From Flammeovirgaceae bacterium UBA5008 (GTDB taxonomy: Bacteria; Bacteroidota; Bacteroidia; Cytophagales; Cyclobacteriaceae), in assembly GCA_002398365.1 (NCBI GenBank), contig DGYK01000067.1:1-11970 (forward strand): 11,970 nt of DNA, written 5' to 3'. Numbering within the stretch: the first letter of the stretch is position 1; each line of letters starts with the position of its first letter. The notes beneath the pieces are model-generated. The model did not search any database and had not been told where the DNA came from. It saw nothing but the letters and a program-made list of their open reading frames with translations. The translations under genes were made by a program, and so were the position numbers. Below are positions 5,108 through 11,970 of the stretch, piece by piece.

Positions 5108-7426
5108 GTGGCAAAGAAATCGCAATGGGTTACAATTGGAAAGCGCAAAGTTGAGCTGAGCAATCTCGATAAAATTCTCTTTCCGGAAGATGGTATTTCA
5201 AAAGCGGAAGTGATTGAATACTACCTCACCATTGCACCTACGTTGCTCAACTATGTCAAAGGCCGTGCATTAACTCTCATCCGTTTCCCCGATGGCATTC
5301 ACGGAGAAATGTTCTATCAGAAAAACAAACCCGAGTGGGCTCCTGATTGGCTGGAGTTTGCTTCGCTGGGAAAAGAAGAGAAGAAAGATTACATCATTGC
5401 TACCGAGCCTGCTTCACTGGTCTGGTTGTCGAACCTCGCCTCGCTCGAATTACATCAGTTGCACAGTCGCAAACCGCAATTTGATTTTCCTGATTACCTC
5501 GTGTTCGACCTCGATCCCCCCGAAGGCTATTCATTTGCCGATGTGGTAGAGATTGGCTTTAAGTTGCGCCAGTCCATCGAAGTATTCGGCTACACGCCCT
5601 TTGTAAAAACCACCGGAGGGAAAGGCATTCACATCTGTTGCCCCATTGAACCGAAGCATGATTTTCATACCGTGTTTGAAGCCGCGCAATTAATCGCGCA
5701 ACCTTTTGTAGAGAAGAATGCAACCACCACCACACTGCACATCAAAAAAGAAGCACGCAAGGGACGTGTGCTCATCGACATCTATCGCATTCGCTCCGGT
5801 CAAAGCATTGTGTCGCCCTACAGTTTACGCGGCAGGGTAGGTGCGCCCGTTTCCATGCCACTTTCGTGGGATGCGTTAGCGCGTGTGAAAGACCCGAAAG
5901 AGTTTCATTTAAAAAATGCACTGGAGAAAGTGGTGAACGATGGCGATGCGTGGGAAGGAATGGACGCCTATGCCGTGAGTTTACACACACACCGCAAGCC
6001 GGTAGTGGCGAAAGAATTGCCTCCTTCGAAGAAACGAAAGACACCGGAGCAACTGGAATCGTACGAACAAAAACGCGACTTTACCAAAACGCCCGAGCCG
6101 GAAGCTAAAGTGGAAATCAGTGGCGGCAATAATTTTGTTGTGCACCGGCACCATGCTTCGCACTTGCATTACGATTTGCGTTTGGAACAAGAGGGTGTTT
6201 TGAAATCATGGGCCGTGCCAAAAGGCTTGCCGCCTTATCCGGGTGTGAAACGATTGGCTGTGCAAACGGAAGATCACCCGATGAAGTATCTCACGTTTGA
6301 TGGCACTATTCCGAAAGGACAATATGGTGGCGGTGAAATGTGGATTTATGCGTTGGGAAAATACCAGATTACCAAAGACAAGAAGGATGGCTTTTATTTT
6401 CGCCTCACGAGCAAAGAAGTAAACGGAGAATATCGCATCTATAAAATTAAAGCGAAAGAGTGGTTGTTCGAGCGCGTTGATACACCACAAATCAACTACC
6501 TGCACGATGTTATTGAACCTATGCTGTCCGACAGTACCAATGTAGTTCCTAAACGAAATGACTTTTCCTACGAGGTTAAGTGGGATGGCATTCGCGCACT
6601 CGTTTACATGGAAGATGGACAAGTGCGCATCTTGAGTCGCAACAAAAATGATATCACTAAACAATTCCCAGAACTGCAGGTAGCAGATAAAGCCTTTCGC
6701 GCTACGTGCGGTGTGTTTGATGCAGAGATTGTGTGTTTGGATAAACTAGGGAAGGCGGAGTTTAAAACGGTCATCAAGCGATTGATGAGCAGTGGCGAAA
6801 CCAACATTCAGCGTTTGTCTAAATCGACTCCGGCTTATTGTTATCTTTTTGATTGTTTGTATTTAGACGGACGTAGTTTGATGCACGAACCTTTGCACAA
6901 GCGCAAGGTGTGGCTTCGCGATGCGGTTCGCCCGGAGACACCCTATCGCATCAGCGAAAGCGTAGAAGACGGAGAGAGCTTGCTGGAAGCCGCCCGTGAA
7001 TTGGGATTGGAAGGGATCATGGCCAAAGACATGAATGGCCGGTACGTGGCTGGCAAGCGCAGCGATGCCTGGCTGAAAATCAAAATCCGCAATACCCGCG
7101 ATTGTGTGATCATTGGCTACAATCCCGGCAAGGGCGATCGGGCCAGTACGTTTGGAGGCTTGCACATTGCCGAACTCATCGATGGCAAGCTGGCTTATCG
7201 TGGCAAAGTGGGTTCCGGTTTTGACGATGCTACGTTGAAGGAAGTGTTTGCGGAAATCAAAAAACGGAAAGAGACAAAGAAGCCGATTACCGAAAAGGTA
7301 ATGGATGAAAAGACGAGCATTTGGATTGAGCCCAATTTAATGACGGAAATCAGTTTTGCCTCCCTCACACCCGATGAACACTTTCGTGAGCCGGTATTTG
7401 TTAAACTGCGATTAGATTTAAGTTGA
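5108..7426 (+). CDS. ligD: ATP-dependent DNA ligase D, POL-PE-LIG order
   Basis: A 772-residue DNA end-joining enzyme with three modules. The primase-polymerase domain (about 1-290) has metal-binding D134-L-D136 and D224, and TTGGKGIH. The 3'-phosphoesterase domain (about 319-450) has H348, H354, D356, R358 and H390 in EDHP. The ligase domain (about 475-770) has the adenylated K491 in KWDG, E540 in DAE, EGIMAK (635-640), WLKIK (655-659) and an OB-fold starting near RDCVIIGY. Every catalytic residue I looked for is present. POL-PE-LIG is the mycobacterial order, whereas PE-LIG-POL is the Pseudomonas order. Residues from Y319 (YEQKRDFTKTPEP) resemble the usual N-terminus of PE-first enzymes, as if POL had been joined in front. 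The start is GTG at 5108 after an AT-rich leader without Shine-Dalgarno. No Ku gene is in the window. Confidence 0.95.
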   Translation: MAKKSQWVTIGKRKVELSNLDKILFPEDGISKAEVIEYYLTIAPTLLNYVKGRALTLIRFPDGIHGEMFYQKNKPEWAPDWLEFASLGKEEKKDYIIATEPASLVWLSNLASLELHQLHSRKPQFDFPDYLVFDLDPPEGYSFADVVEIGFKLRQSIEVFGYTPFVKTTGGKGIHICCPIEPKHDFHTVFEAAQLIAQPFVEKNATTTTLHIKKEARKGRVLIDIYRIRSGQSIVSPYSLRGRVGAPVSMPLSWDALARVKDPKEFHLKNALEKVVNDGDAWEGMDAYAVSLHTHRKPVVAKELPPSKKRKTPEQLESYEQKRDFTKTPEPEAKVEISGGNNFVVHRHHASHLHYDLRLEQEGVLKSWAVPKGLPPYPGVKRLAVQTEDHPMKYLTFDGTIPKGQYGGGEMWIYALGKYQITKDKKDGFYFRLTSKEVNGEYRIYKIKAKEWLFERVDTPQINYLHDVIEPMLSDSTNVVPKRNDFSYEVKWDGIRALVYMEDGQVRILSRNKNDITKQFPELQVADKAFRATCGVFDAEIVCLDKLGKAEFKTVIKRLMSSGETNIQRLSKSTPAYCYLFDCLYLDGRSLMHEPLHKRKVWLRDAVRPETPYRISESVEDGESLLEAARELGLEGIMAKDMNGRYVAGKRSDAWLKIKIRNTRDCVIIGYNPGKGDRASTFGGLHIAELIDGKLAYRGKVGSGFDDATLKEVFAEIKKRKETKKPITEKVMDEKTSIWIEPNLMTEISFASLTPDEHFREPVFVKLRLDLS

Positions 7427-7460
7427 ATCTGCTTAATTTCTGTTAAATTCGCATTACGAA
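7423..7460 (+). promoter_or_regulatory. Possible vapBC promoter and operator
   Basis: TTG at 7423-7425, 18 bases, then TAAATTCG at 7444-7451 approximates the TTG/TAnnTTTG promoter of Bacteroidota with one mismatch in the -7 box. A short inverted repeat, TTCG-N5-CGAA (7448-7460), overlaps it and ends 5 bases before the antitoxin ATG, where an autoregulatory operator would be expected. Both elements are weak, and the promoter would overlap the end of ligD. Confidence 0.25.
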
Positions 7461-7465
7461 AAGAT

Positions 7466-7705
7466 ATGAGCTTAAGTGATAAACATATTGTGGACACGTA
7501 TGCAACTCTATTAGAAGGGCTAAGCACTTCGAATAAAATAGAGTTAATTGAAAGCTTGTCAAAATCTTTGAAGCAAAGTAAAAAGTCGAAAGAGGATAAG
7601 TTCTTTAAATCTTTTGGCGCATTCGCATCGAAGAAATCACCTCGTGCAATTATGGCTGACATAAAGGCAAGTAGAAAGTTTAAGAGTAAACGTCTTAAAT
7701 TCTAA
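7466..7705 (+). CDS. Putative antitoxin of the VapBC-type module
   Basis: A 79-residue, strongly charged protein directly upstream of a PIN toxin, the classic antitoxin position and size. The first 40 residues look helical (LSTSNKIELIESLSKSLK). The rest is rich in Lys, Ser and Arg and ends KSKRLKF, typical of a disordered toxin-wrapping tail. I do not recognise an AbrB, RHH or Phd fold with confidence. The family recalls the small helical antitoxins paired with PIN toxins in Bacteroidota and cyanobacteria. Its stop codon overlaps the toxin start by one base (TAATG at 7703-7707), so translation is coupled. The identification rests mainly on context. Confidence 0.7.
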   Translation: MSLSDKHIVDTYATLLEGLSTSNKIELIESLSKSLKQSKKSKEDKFFKSFGAFASKKSPRAIMADIKASRKFKSKRLKF

Positions 7706-8118
7706 TGCAGTACCTTCTCGATACAAACACTTGTATTTTTTATCTTCGTGGTAAACTGGATTTGGATAGGATTATAAATCAAAAGGGTAGAGAAAATTGT
7801 TTCATTTCTGAAATCACAGTCTTTGAATTGAGATACGGAGCAGAAAACAGCGACAACCCGGCTAAGTCTCACAAAGCAGTCGATCATTTTGTTAATGGCT
7901 TATCAATCATACCTATATTTGGATCGATCAAAAGGTATGCAAAGGAGAAAGTAAGGCTAAAGAAGCTTGGAAAACCTATGCATGATGAGTTCGATCTATT
8001 GATTGGAGTAACTTCGATTGAACATAAACTGATCTTAGTCACGGATAACCGAAAGGATTTTGAGCGATTAGATGGAGTAAAGATTGAGAATTGGTTTAGT
8101 CGTGAGCAGAAAAAATAA
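7705..8118 (+). CDS. PIN-domain ribonuclease toxin, VapC-type
   Basis: A 137-residue single PIN domain, the usual VapC length. The four acidic metal-binding residues are present: D6 (LLDTN), E41 (TVFELRYG), D97 (HDEFDLLIG) and D114 (LVTDNRKDF). VapC toxins are Mg-dependent endoribonucleases that cut tRNA or rRNA when freed from their antitoxin; the target here cannot be read from the sequence. The gene pairs with the small protein before it, overlapping by one base. Base composition is much more AT-rich than ligD next door: by hand count 19 of 60 bases are G or C at 7741-7800, against 35 of 60 at 7021-7080. This is consistent with recent acquisition of the pair. Confidence 0.9.
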   Translation: MQYLLDTNTCIFYLRGKLDLDRIINQKGRENCFISEITVFELRYGAENSDNPAKSHKAVDHFVNGLSIIPIFGSIKRYAKEKVRLKKLGKPMHDEFDLLIGVTSIEHKLILVTDNRKDFERLDGVKIENWFSREQKK

Positions 8119-8127
8119 TTTTAGGAT

Positions 8128-9180
8128 ATGGCAGCAGATGCTTCTCTCTTTTTAAAGAACCTTTGGTACCTCGCTTTTCATAGTTCCATGTTGAAGAAGG
8201 GGCAAGTGATTGGTAAAGAAATGCTGGGCGAAAAAATTGCGATCGGTCGCGATGCCCAGGGCACCGTTTTTGCTTTACGCGATAATTGTCCACACCGCGG
8301 TGTGCCGCTTTCTCAAGGTTGGTTCAAAAATGATATCATTCAGTGTTGCTACCACGGCTGGACATTTAATACGAAAGGCGTTTGCACCGGCATTCCCGCC
8401 ATGCCTCCGGATGCTACGTTTGATCCCTCCAAGATCAAAGTGTTTCAATATCCGGTGGCTGAAGTGAATGACACGATCTGGGTTTACATTCCGGAGAAGA
8501 AATTGCCGAATACCGTTCCCAGCGAACCACCACCGAATTTAGTGCTTACACCTGATCAGAAATTCAAGCACGTAGAAACGGTGATGATGCCGGCCGATAT
8601 TGATCATTCGGTTATCGGACTGATTGATCCGGCCCATGTTACGTTTGTGCATCAGTCGTGGTATTGGCGCTCGGCTTCTAAACTCAAATTGAAAGAGAAG
8701 AAATTTGAACCTACGGCTCGGGGTTTTAAAATGGTGCGCCACAAGCCTTCAGGTAATTCCAAAGGCTATGGAATATTGAAAGGTGGTACCAGCACGGAGA
8801 TTACGTTTGAGATTCCGGGGATACGTACGGAACATATTTTAGTAGGAGAGAAGAACCAGGTGGTTTCCATCACCGTGTTGACTCCCATCAATGAAAATCA
8901 AACTGAGCTCACACACATCTTGTATACGGATATAGCGCTTGCCAATTTCTTATGGCTTCCGCTGAAGCGATTGGGAAAACAATTCATCGGTCAGGACTTA
9001 GGAGTATTTAACAAACTGAACGAAGGCTTGAAATCCAAACCAACGCTTTCGCTGATTGGTGAACCCGATTTGCAAGCACGCTGGTATTACGAGATCAAAC
9101 GCTTGTGGGCCATTTCACAGCAGAACAACGAACCGTTTGTCAATCCGGTCCAGCCACAAACATTGCATTGGGTTACGTAA
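8128..9180 (+). CDS. Rieske non-heme iron oxygenase
   Basis: A 350-residue oxygenase of the ring-hydroxylating alpha-subunit or PaO/vanillate demethylase-like type. The N-terminal Rieske domain holds the 2Fe-2S ligands C54-P-H56 and C73-C-Y-H76, with the expected 16-residue spacing. The catalytic domain has H170 and H175 in DPAHVTFVH, and D290 (GQDLGVF) is the likely third ligand of the mononuclear iron. D167 could be the bridging Asp. Substrate is unknown; the family includes oxidative demethylases, chlorophyll-catabolic oxygenases and ring dioxygenases. No ferredoxin or reductase gene is nearby, so electrons must come from elsewhere. The ATG lies 9 bp after the toxin stop, with TAGGA just before it. 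The 3' end overlaps the convergent pseudouridine synthase gene by 8 bp. Confidence 0.88.
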   Translation: MAADASLFLKNLWYLAFHSSMLKKGQVIGKEMLGEKIAIGRDAQGTVFALRDNCPHRGVPLSQGWFKNDIIQCCYHGWTFNTKGVCTGIPAMPPDATFDPSKIKVFQYPVAEVNDTIWVYIPEKKLPNTVPSEPPPNLVLTPDQKFKHVETVMMPADIDHSVIGLIDPAHVTFVHQSWYWRSASKLKLKEKKFEPTARGFKMVRHKPSGNSKGYGILKGGTSTEITFEIPGIRTEHILVGEKNQVVSITVLTPINENQTELTHILYTDIALANFLWLPLKRLGKQFIGQDLGVFNKLNEGLKSKPTLSLIGEPDLQARWYYEIKRLWAISQQNNEPFVNPVQPQTLHWVT

Positions 9181-9823
9181 TCGCCCACTGTGCCGGACAT
9201 TGAATAACCAAGTGCCCCTGAGTCAATGGGTGTTGGAATTCCAGTTGATAGGCATGAAGTGCGATACAATTCGGTTTATATTCGGTAGTCGATCCATACA
9301 GTGCATCTCCAACAATAGGGCAGCCTAGGCTCGCCAGTTGTGCCCGAATCTGATGATACTTGCCCGTCTCTAATGCAATATCCCATTCCGTAAATTGATC
9401 GGATACTTTCTTTGTTTTGTATTGAAGTTTGGCCAGCTCCGTAAAATCTGTTGGTTCTTTATACAGTGCTGCCTTCTTTTTCTCCTTTCGGTGCCAATGG
9501 ATGAGCTCGCCTTCAGCGGATGCGGGAGCATTTGTTGTCAGCGCTTTATAGTATTTTTTAACCTTCCGTTCCGCGAATTGCTCGCTCAGGTTTCGGAGAT
9601 GCTCTCTGCTCTTTGTAAAAAGCACAATGCCGCTCACTGGTCGGTCCAACCGATGCAGGTGTTGCACATATGATTCATTACCTGTTTTTACCTTTAGATA
9701 TCTCTTTACTTCTTGTAGTAAGTTGGTGTGCCCATTTCGATCCGGCTCTACCATCAATCCACCGGGTTTGTTCACCACCAATAGAATGTCATCTTCGTAG
9801 AGAATGAGTGTGTTCAAATCCAT
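9173..9823 (-). CDS. RluA-family RNA pseudouridine synthase
   Basis: A 216-residue enzyme that isomerises uridine to pseudouridine in rRNA or tRNA. The catalytic Asp is D60 in HLHRLDRPVSG, and the family landmarks VNKPGGLMV (16-25), KYYKAL, TGKYHQIRAQLASLG, PIVGDALYG and ALHAYQLEF follow in order. There is no N-terminal S4 domain, so it belongs to the short RluA/TruC-like group; the exact target base cannot be told. The ATG is at 9823, downstream of the terminator of the preceding operon, so it needs its own promoter in the short gap or readthrough. Its last codon and stop lie in the palindrome shared with the Rieske gene. Confidence 0.92.
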   Translation of the reverse strand: MDLNTLILYEDDILLVVNKPGGLMVEPDRNGHTNLLQEVKRYLKVKTGNESYVQHLHRLDRPVSGIVLFTKSREHLRNLSEQFAERKVKKYYKALTTNAPASAEGELIHWHRKEKKKAALYKEPTDFTELAKLQYKTKKVSDQFTEWDIALETGKYHQIRAQLASLGCPIVGDALYGSTTEYKPNCIALHAYQLEFQHPLTQGHLVIQCPAQWAIT

Positions 9824-9837
9824 TCACGAAATAACAT

Positions 9838-9863
9838 AAAAAAAGGGCCGAAGCCCTTTTTTT
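9838..9863 (-). terminator. Strong intrinsic terminator with UUCG loop
   Basis: The perfect inverted repeat AAAAAAAGGGC and GCCCTTTTTTT encloses four bases. On the minus strand the loop is TTCG closed by C-G, the very stable cUUCGg tetraloop, ending in seven T. It lies 16 bp past the SGNH gene stop and ends the receptor-SGNH operon. The sequence could also terminate transcripts from the plus strand, but with the poorer CGAA loop. Confidence 0.9.
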
Positions 9864-9879
9864 GAGTGAGTAGTTTTGG

Positions 9880-11451
9880 TTATGGTTTATTCACTGGTAA
9901 TCCGGTTATCTTGTATTTCGAAAGATCAGCCTTCGGAATTACGGCAGAGAACTTCGCATTGATGGCGTCAATGATAATGTTTGCCATAAATGCATATCCG
10001 CGGCTATTCGGATGTACACCGTCTTCCGAGAATGCTCCTGTAGGAGGAGGGAATGAAGGTGTGATGGTGATTCCGTTATAGACACCGGCCTTGGCGGTAA
10101 CTAAAGCGGTGAAAGCAGCATTTACGTCTGCCAATGCAATACGGTCATTACTGCCGGCTGCGGCTGCTGCAATGGTAGCATTGAAGGCAGTTGTCCTTGT
10201 TCTGATTTCTGCTGTTTCTGTTGGGATCAACGCATACGCATCACCTACAGGGAAAGAGACACCATAAACACCTGTATTGTTAGTGTTCGGAGCAATGGTT
10301 CCAAGAATAGCACCAGCTGACAATGGGATTAAATCAGATGAAGTCGCTTGTCTTGCTTGTGCATAAGGAACCAGTGCAGCAGCACCGTTCGCATTCATAG
10401 CAGCAGTAAGATCAGTCAATGTTTCATCCACAATCAAAACTCCGTTTTTGCCAGCAATATAGGTTAACTTTCTTTTGTTAAACTCATCCTCTGTAATTGC
10501 TCCAGCGGTTTTCATGGCTGTTAAGAAACCATTATAGTTGGTGGCCAAGCTAGAGGTTAATGTAGTGGCGGTAGCTGCGTCCAATGTAATAGAATTCCAA
10601 GTTACAGTCGTAAAGTAAGGAATCGTGGTCACGTCCGGAATATTCACGATAACGCCTTTCAGGTTCGCATTTGAACCTAGAATAGTAGAAATCGCAGAAT
10701 TGTATTGAGCTGTGAAAGTAGCTTCAGAAGTAAAGATGGCCGAATTAGAAGCCCCACCTACTGCGTAACCCAACACATCGTTGTTGCCCAGGTCGAATAA
10801 GAAGAAAGTTGGTTGTGTAGCCAACGCGTCTCCCAAAATAGTTGAAGTGCCAGGGTTGGTTGCAAAGCGAGCATACAAACCATTATAGGCTGGGTTGCCT
10901 GTGGAAGGACCCCCGGTTAAAGGTGTCAGGGCTTGACCGAGCAAAATGCCTGGTACACCGAAGTTGTTAAGCGCAGCTTTGTTGCCAGTATATGGAGCCG
11001 GTAAATCACCCCCTTTAGAAAAGGGAGCCGGCATGCCGGGTGTTCCTGCCGGAGCTGGTGCAGCTGTTTTAGGGCCTGCAACTCCATCTGCATCATATAG
11101 AATCAGGCGGCCTAAAACAATTGAGCCGGCCATTCCATAATAACCGTAATCTGAATTGATATCAGGTTGATTAAATGCCAGAGTGGTTCCCTGTGCCAGC
11201 GAGAATTGTGTAGAAAGAATTTTAGGCATGGAATTCGCCTGACCTTCGGTGAAGAGAGCTCCAGCCTGATAGCCGGCTGTCAATGAATTTCCGATGGCCA
11301 CAAACTTGGTGAAATCAGCAGAACCTTTAGAAGGAGTAACCACTACAGGTGGTGTAACGGTGGGTGCAGTGAGCTTTACATCCTCCTGCTTACAAGCCCC
11401 AACCAATAACATGGCTGCAAGGGCTGAATATATGATTTTCGTATTTTTCAT
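9880..11451 (-). CDS. GDSL/SGNH-family hydrolase lipoprotein
   Basis: A 523-residue exported lipoprotein. The signal ends in the lipobox LVGA-C20, followed by KQED, a Lys-plus-acidic start resembling the Bacteroidota surface-export signal. A Thr/Pro/Val linker leads to SGNH block I, FVAIGNSLTAGYQ, with nucleophile S56 and Asn where GDSL has Asp. Block III is G222-NND, and block V is D477-GVH480-P, supplying the catalytic Asp and His. The family hydrolyses esters of lipids or acetylated sugars; the substrate is not evident. The protein is longer than typical SGNH enzymes because of Ala/Gly/Pro/Thr-rich insertions, for example around APAPAGTPGMPAP and in the central 230-450 region. It starts 21 bp after the receptor stop, in one operon. 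Confidence 0.88.
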   Translation of the reverse strand: MKNTKIIYSALAAMLLVGACKQEDVKLTAPTVTPPVVVTPSKGSADFTKFVAIGNSLTAGYQAGALFTEGQANSMPKILSTQFSLAQGTTLAFNQPDINSDYGYYGMAGSIVLGRLILYDADGVAGPKTAAPAPAGTPGMPAPFSKGGDLPAPYTGNKAALNNFGVPGILLGQALTPLTGGPSTGNPAYNGLYARFATNPGTSTILGDALATQPTFFLFDLGNNDVLGYAVGGASNSAIFTSEATFTAQYNSAISTILGSNANLKGVIVNIPDVTTIPYFTTVTWNSITLDAATATTLTSSLATNYNGFLTAMKTAGAITEDEFNKRKLTYIAGKNGVLIVDETLTDLTAAMNANGAAALVPYAQARQATSSDLIPLSAGAILGTIAPNTNNTGVYGVSFPVGDAYALIPTETAEIRTRTTAFNATIAAAAAGSNDRIALADVNAAFTALVTAKAGVYNGITITPSFPPPTGAFSEDGVHPNSRGYAFMANIIIDAINAKFSAVIPKADLSKYKITGLPVNKP

Positions 11452-11472
11452 AGTGTGAATTGTCTACGTGGA

Positions 11473-11970
11473 TTAATTTAAGAATTCATCAAACGTAATG
11501 GAGATATAGTATTGCTGGCCAACAAATGGCGATCCCAGGTTGGTGCGATAGTCGCCTCCACCTAAGTTGGTAGCACCTAATTTGATCAACGACTTCATGC
11601 TGGTTACTTTGTAATTAACTTGTGCATCCAACACACCGAATGCGGGTACAGTCCATGGCAGGTTGTTTCCGTATGAAGAAACCCAATCGAAGGCTTGCTG
11701 CCAGCGGTAATTTACATTGAAGCCTAAATTCTTAGCGACTTTGCGGTTGCTGATTCCAACACTGAAACGATGATTGGGTGTGTTAAAGCCTGCATTAAAC
11801 TCAGTCGTATTTTTTGCATCCAATCCTGCATAGTTATAATTACCGGTTGCGATAAAGTTTTTAGGTAAGCTATAGGTTAAGCCCAAACCTATACCATACG
11901 ACTTAACTTCTTCTTTTGAATTGTTGTACAAAGAGAAGAGTCGGCCTGGTGCTGAAGTTACACCTTGGTG
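11473..11970 (-). CDS. TonB-dependent receptor, C-terminal part
   Basis: The frame is open to the window edge, so only the last 165 or so residues are seen. They consist of alternating amphipathic beta strands with aromatic girdles: SYGIGLGLTYSLPKNF, NTPNHRFSVGIS, FGVLDAQVNYKV, SLIKLGATNLGG. The end is QQYYISITFDEFLN, close to the aromatic C-terminus expected of an outer-membrane beta barrel. This matches the barrel end of TonB-dependent receptors of Bacteroidota, and the plug domain would lie outside the window. The substrate is unknown. The SGNH lipoprotein gene follows after 21 bp, so the two products probably act together at the outer membrane. Confidence 0.8.
   Translation of the reverse strand, partial: HQGVTSAPGRLFSLYNNSKEEVKSYGIGLGLTYSLPKNFIATGNYNYAGLDAKNTTEFNAGFNTPNHRFSVGISNRKVAKNLGFNVNYRWQQAFDWVSSYGNNLPWTVPAFGVLDAQVNYKVTSMKSLIKLGATNLGGGDYRTNLGSPFVGQQYYISITFDEFLN

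Noticed and set aside
6206..6664. A 152-residue minus-strand frame inside ligD
   Set aside because: It is antisense to the PE and ligase domains with intact catalytic motifs on the plus strand, so it is a shadow frame.
11011..11039. CCCTTT-AGA-AAAGGG hairpin and CCGGCATGCCGG palindrome, as a REP-like insertion in the SGNH gene
   Set aside because: The reading frame is intact and the segment fits the Ala/Pro-rich linker of the protein; one occurrence is not enough to call a mobile repeat.

Overview
The window reads as chromosomal DNA of a Bacteroidota member, probably Cytophagales-like; the lineage is inferred and no marker gene settles it. The signs are the end of a TonB-dependent receptor followed by a lipoprotein whose Cys is trailed by Lys and acidic residues, few Shine-Dalgarno sites, one good TAnnTTTG-type -7 box, and several families I know mainly from Bacteroidota. 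No rRNA, tRNA, CRISPR array, transposase or phage gene was seen.

Layout. (1) 1-786 (+): the end of a membrane-anchored protein with an LAS-type metallopeptidase signature (H-x6-D and HxH). (2) 870-1745 (-): a small two-helix membrane protein, preceded on its strand by a secreted hypothetical gene broken by a frameshift at a 4-bp tandem duplication. (3) 1848-2649 (+): a leader rich in small repeats, a 163-residue helical hypothetical protein and its intrinsic terminator. (4) 2650-3143: a 494-bp stretch without a credible gene, holding an alternating purine-pyrimidine palindrome and a degenerate 7-bp tandem array built on AGCT. (5) 3144-4851 (-): a GH53 endo-beta-1,4-galactanase lipoprotein followed by a CPBP-family membrane protein whose usual Glu-Glu is Gln-Gln. 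(6) 5108-9180 (+): multidomain DNA ligase D, an AT-rich VapBC-type toxin-antitoxin pair and a Rieske oxygenase, all tightly spaced. (7) 9173-9823 (-): an RluA-family pseudouridine synthase that overlaps the Rieske gene tail to tail. (8) 9838-11970 (-): the 3' end of a TonB-dependent receptor gene and a GDSL/SGNH lipoprotein in one operon, closed by a UUCG-loop terminator.

How the genes relate. The receptor and SGNH lipoprotein form a plausible outer-membrane uptake and hydrolysis pair. The galactanase suggests use of pectic galactan, but no polysaccharide-utilisation locus surrounds it. LigD would serve non-homologous end joining or repair synthesis, yet its usual partner Ku is not in the window. 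The VapBC pair sits like an inserted cassette between ligD and the Rieske gene.

The most unusual feature is the AGCT array at 2767-2990: all eleven AGCT sites there are separated by exact multiples of 7 bp, and neither coding nor the other features explain this.
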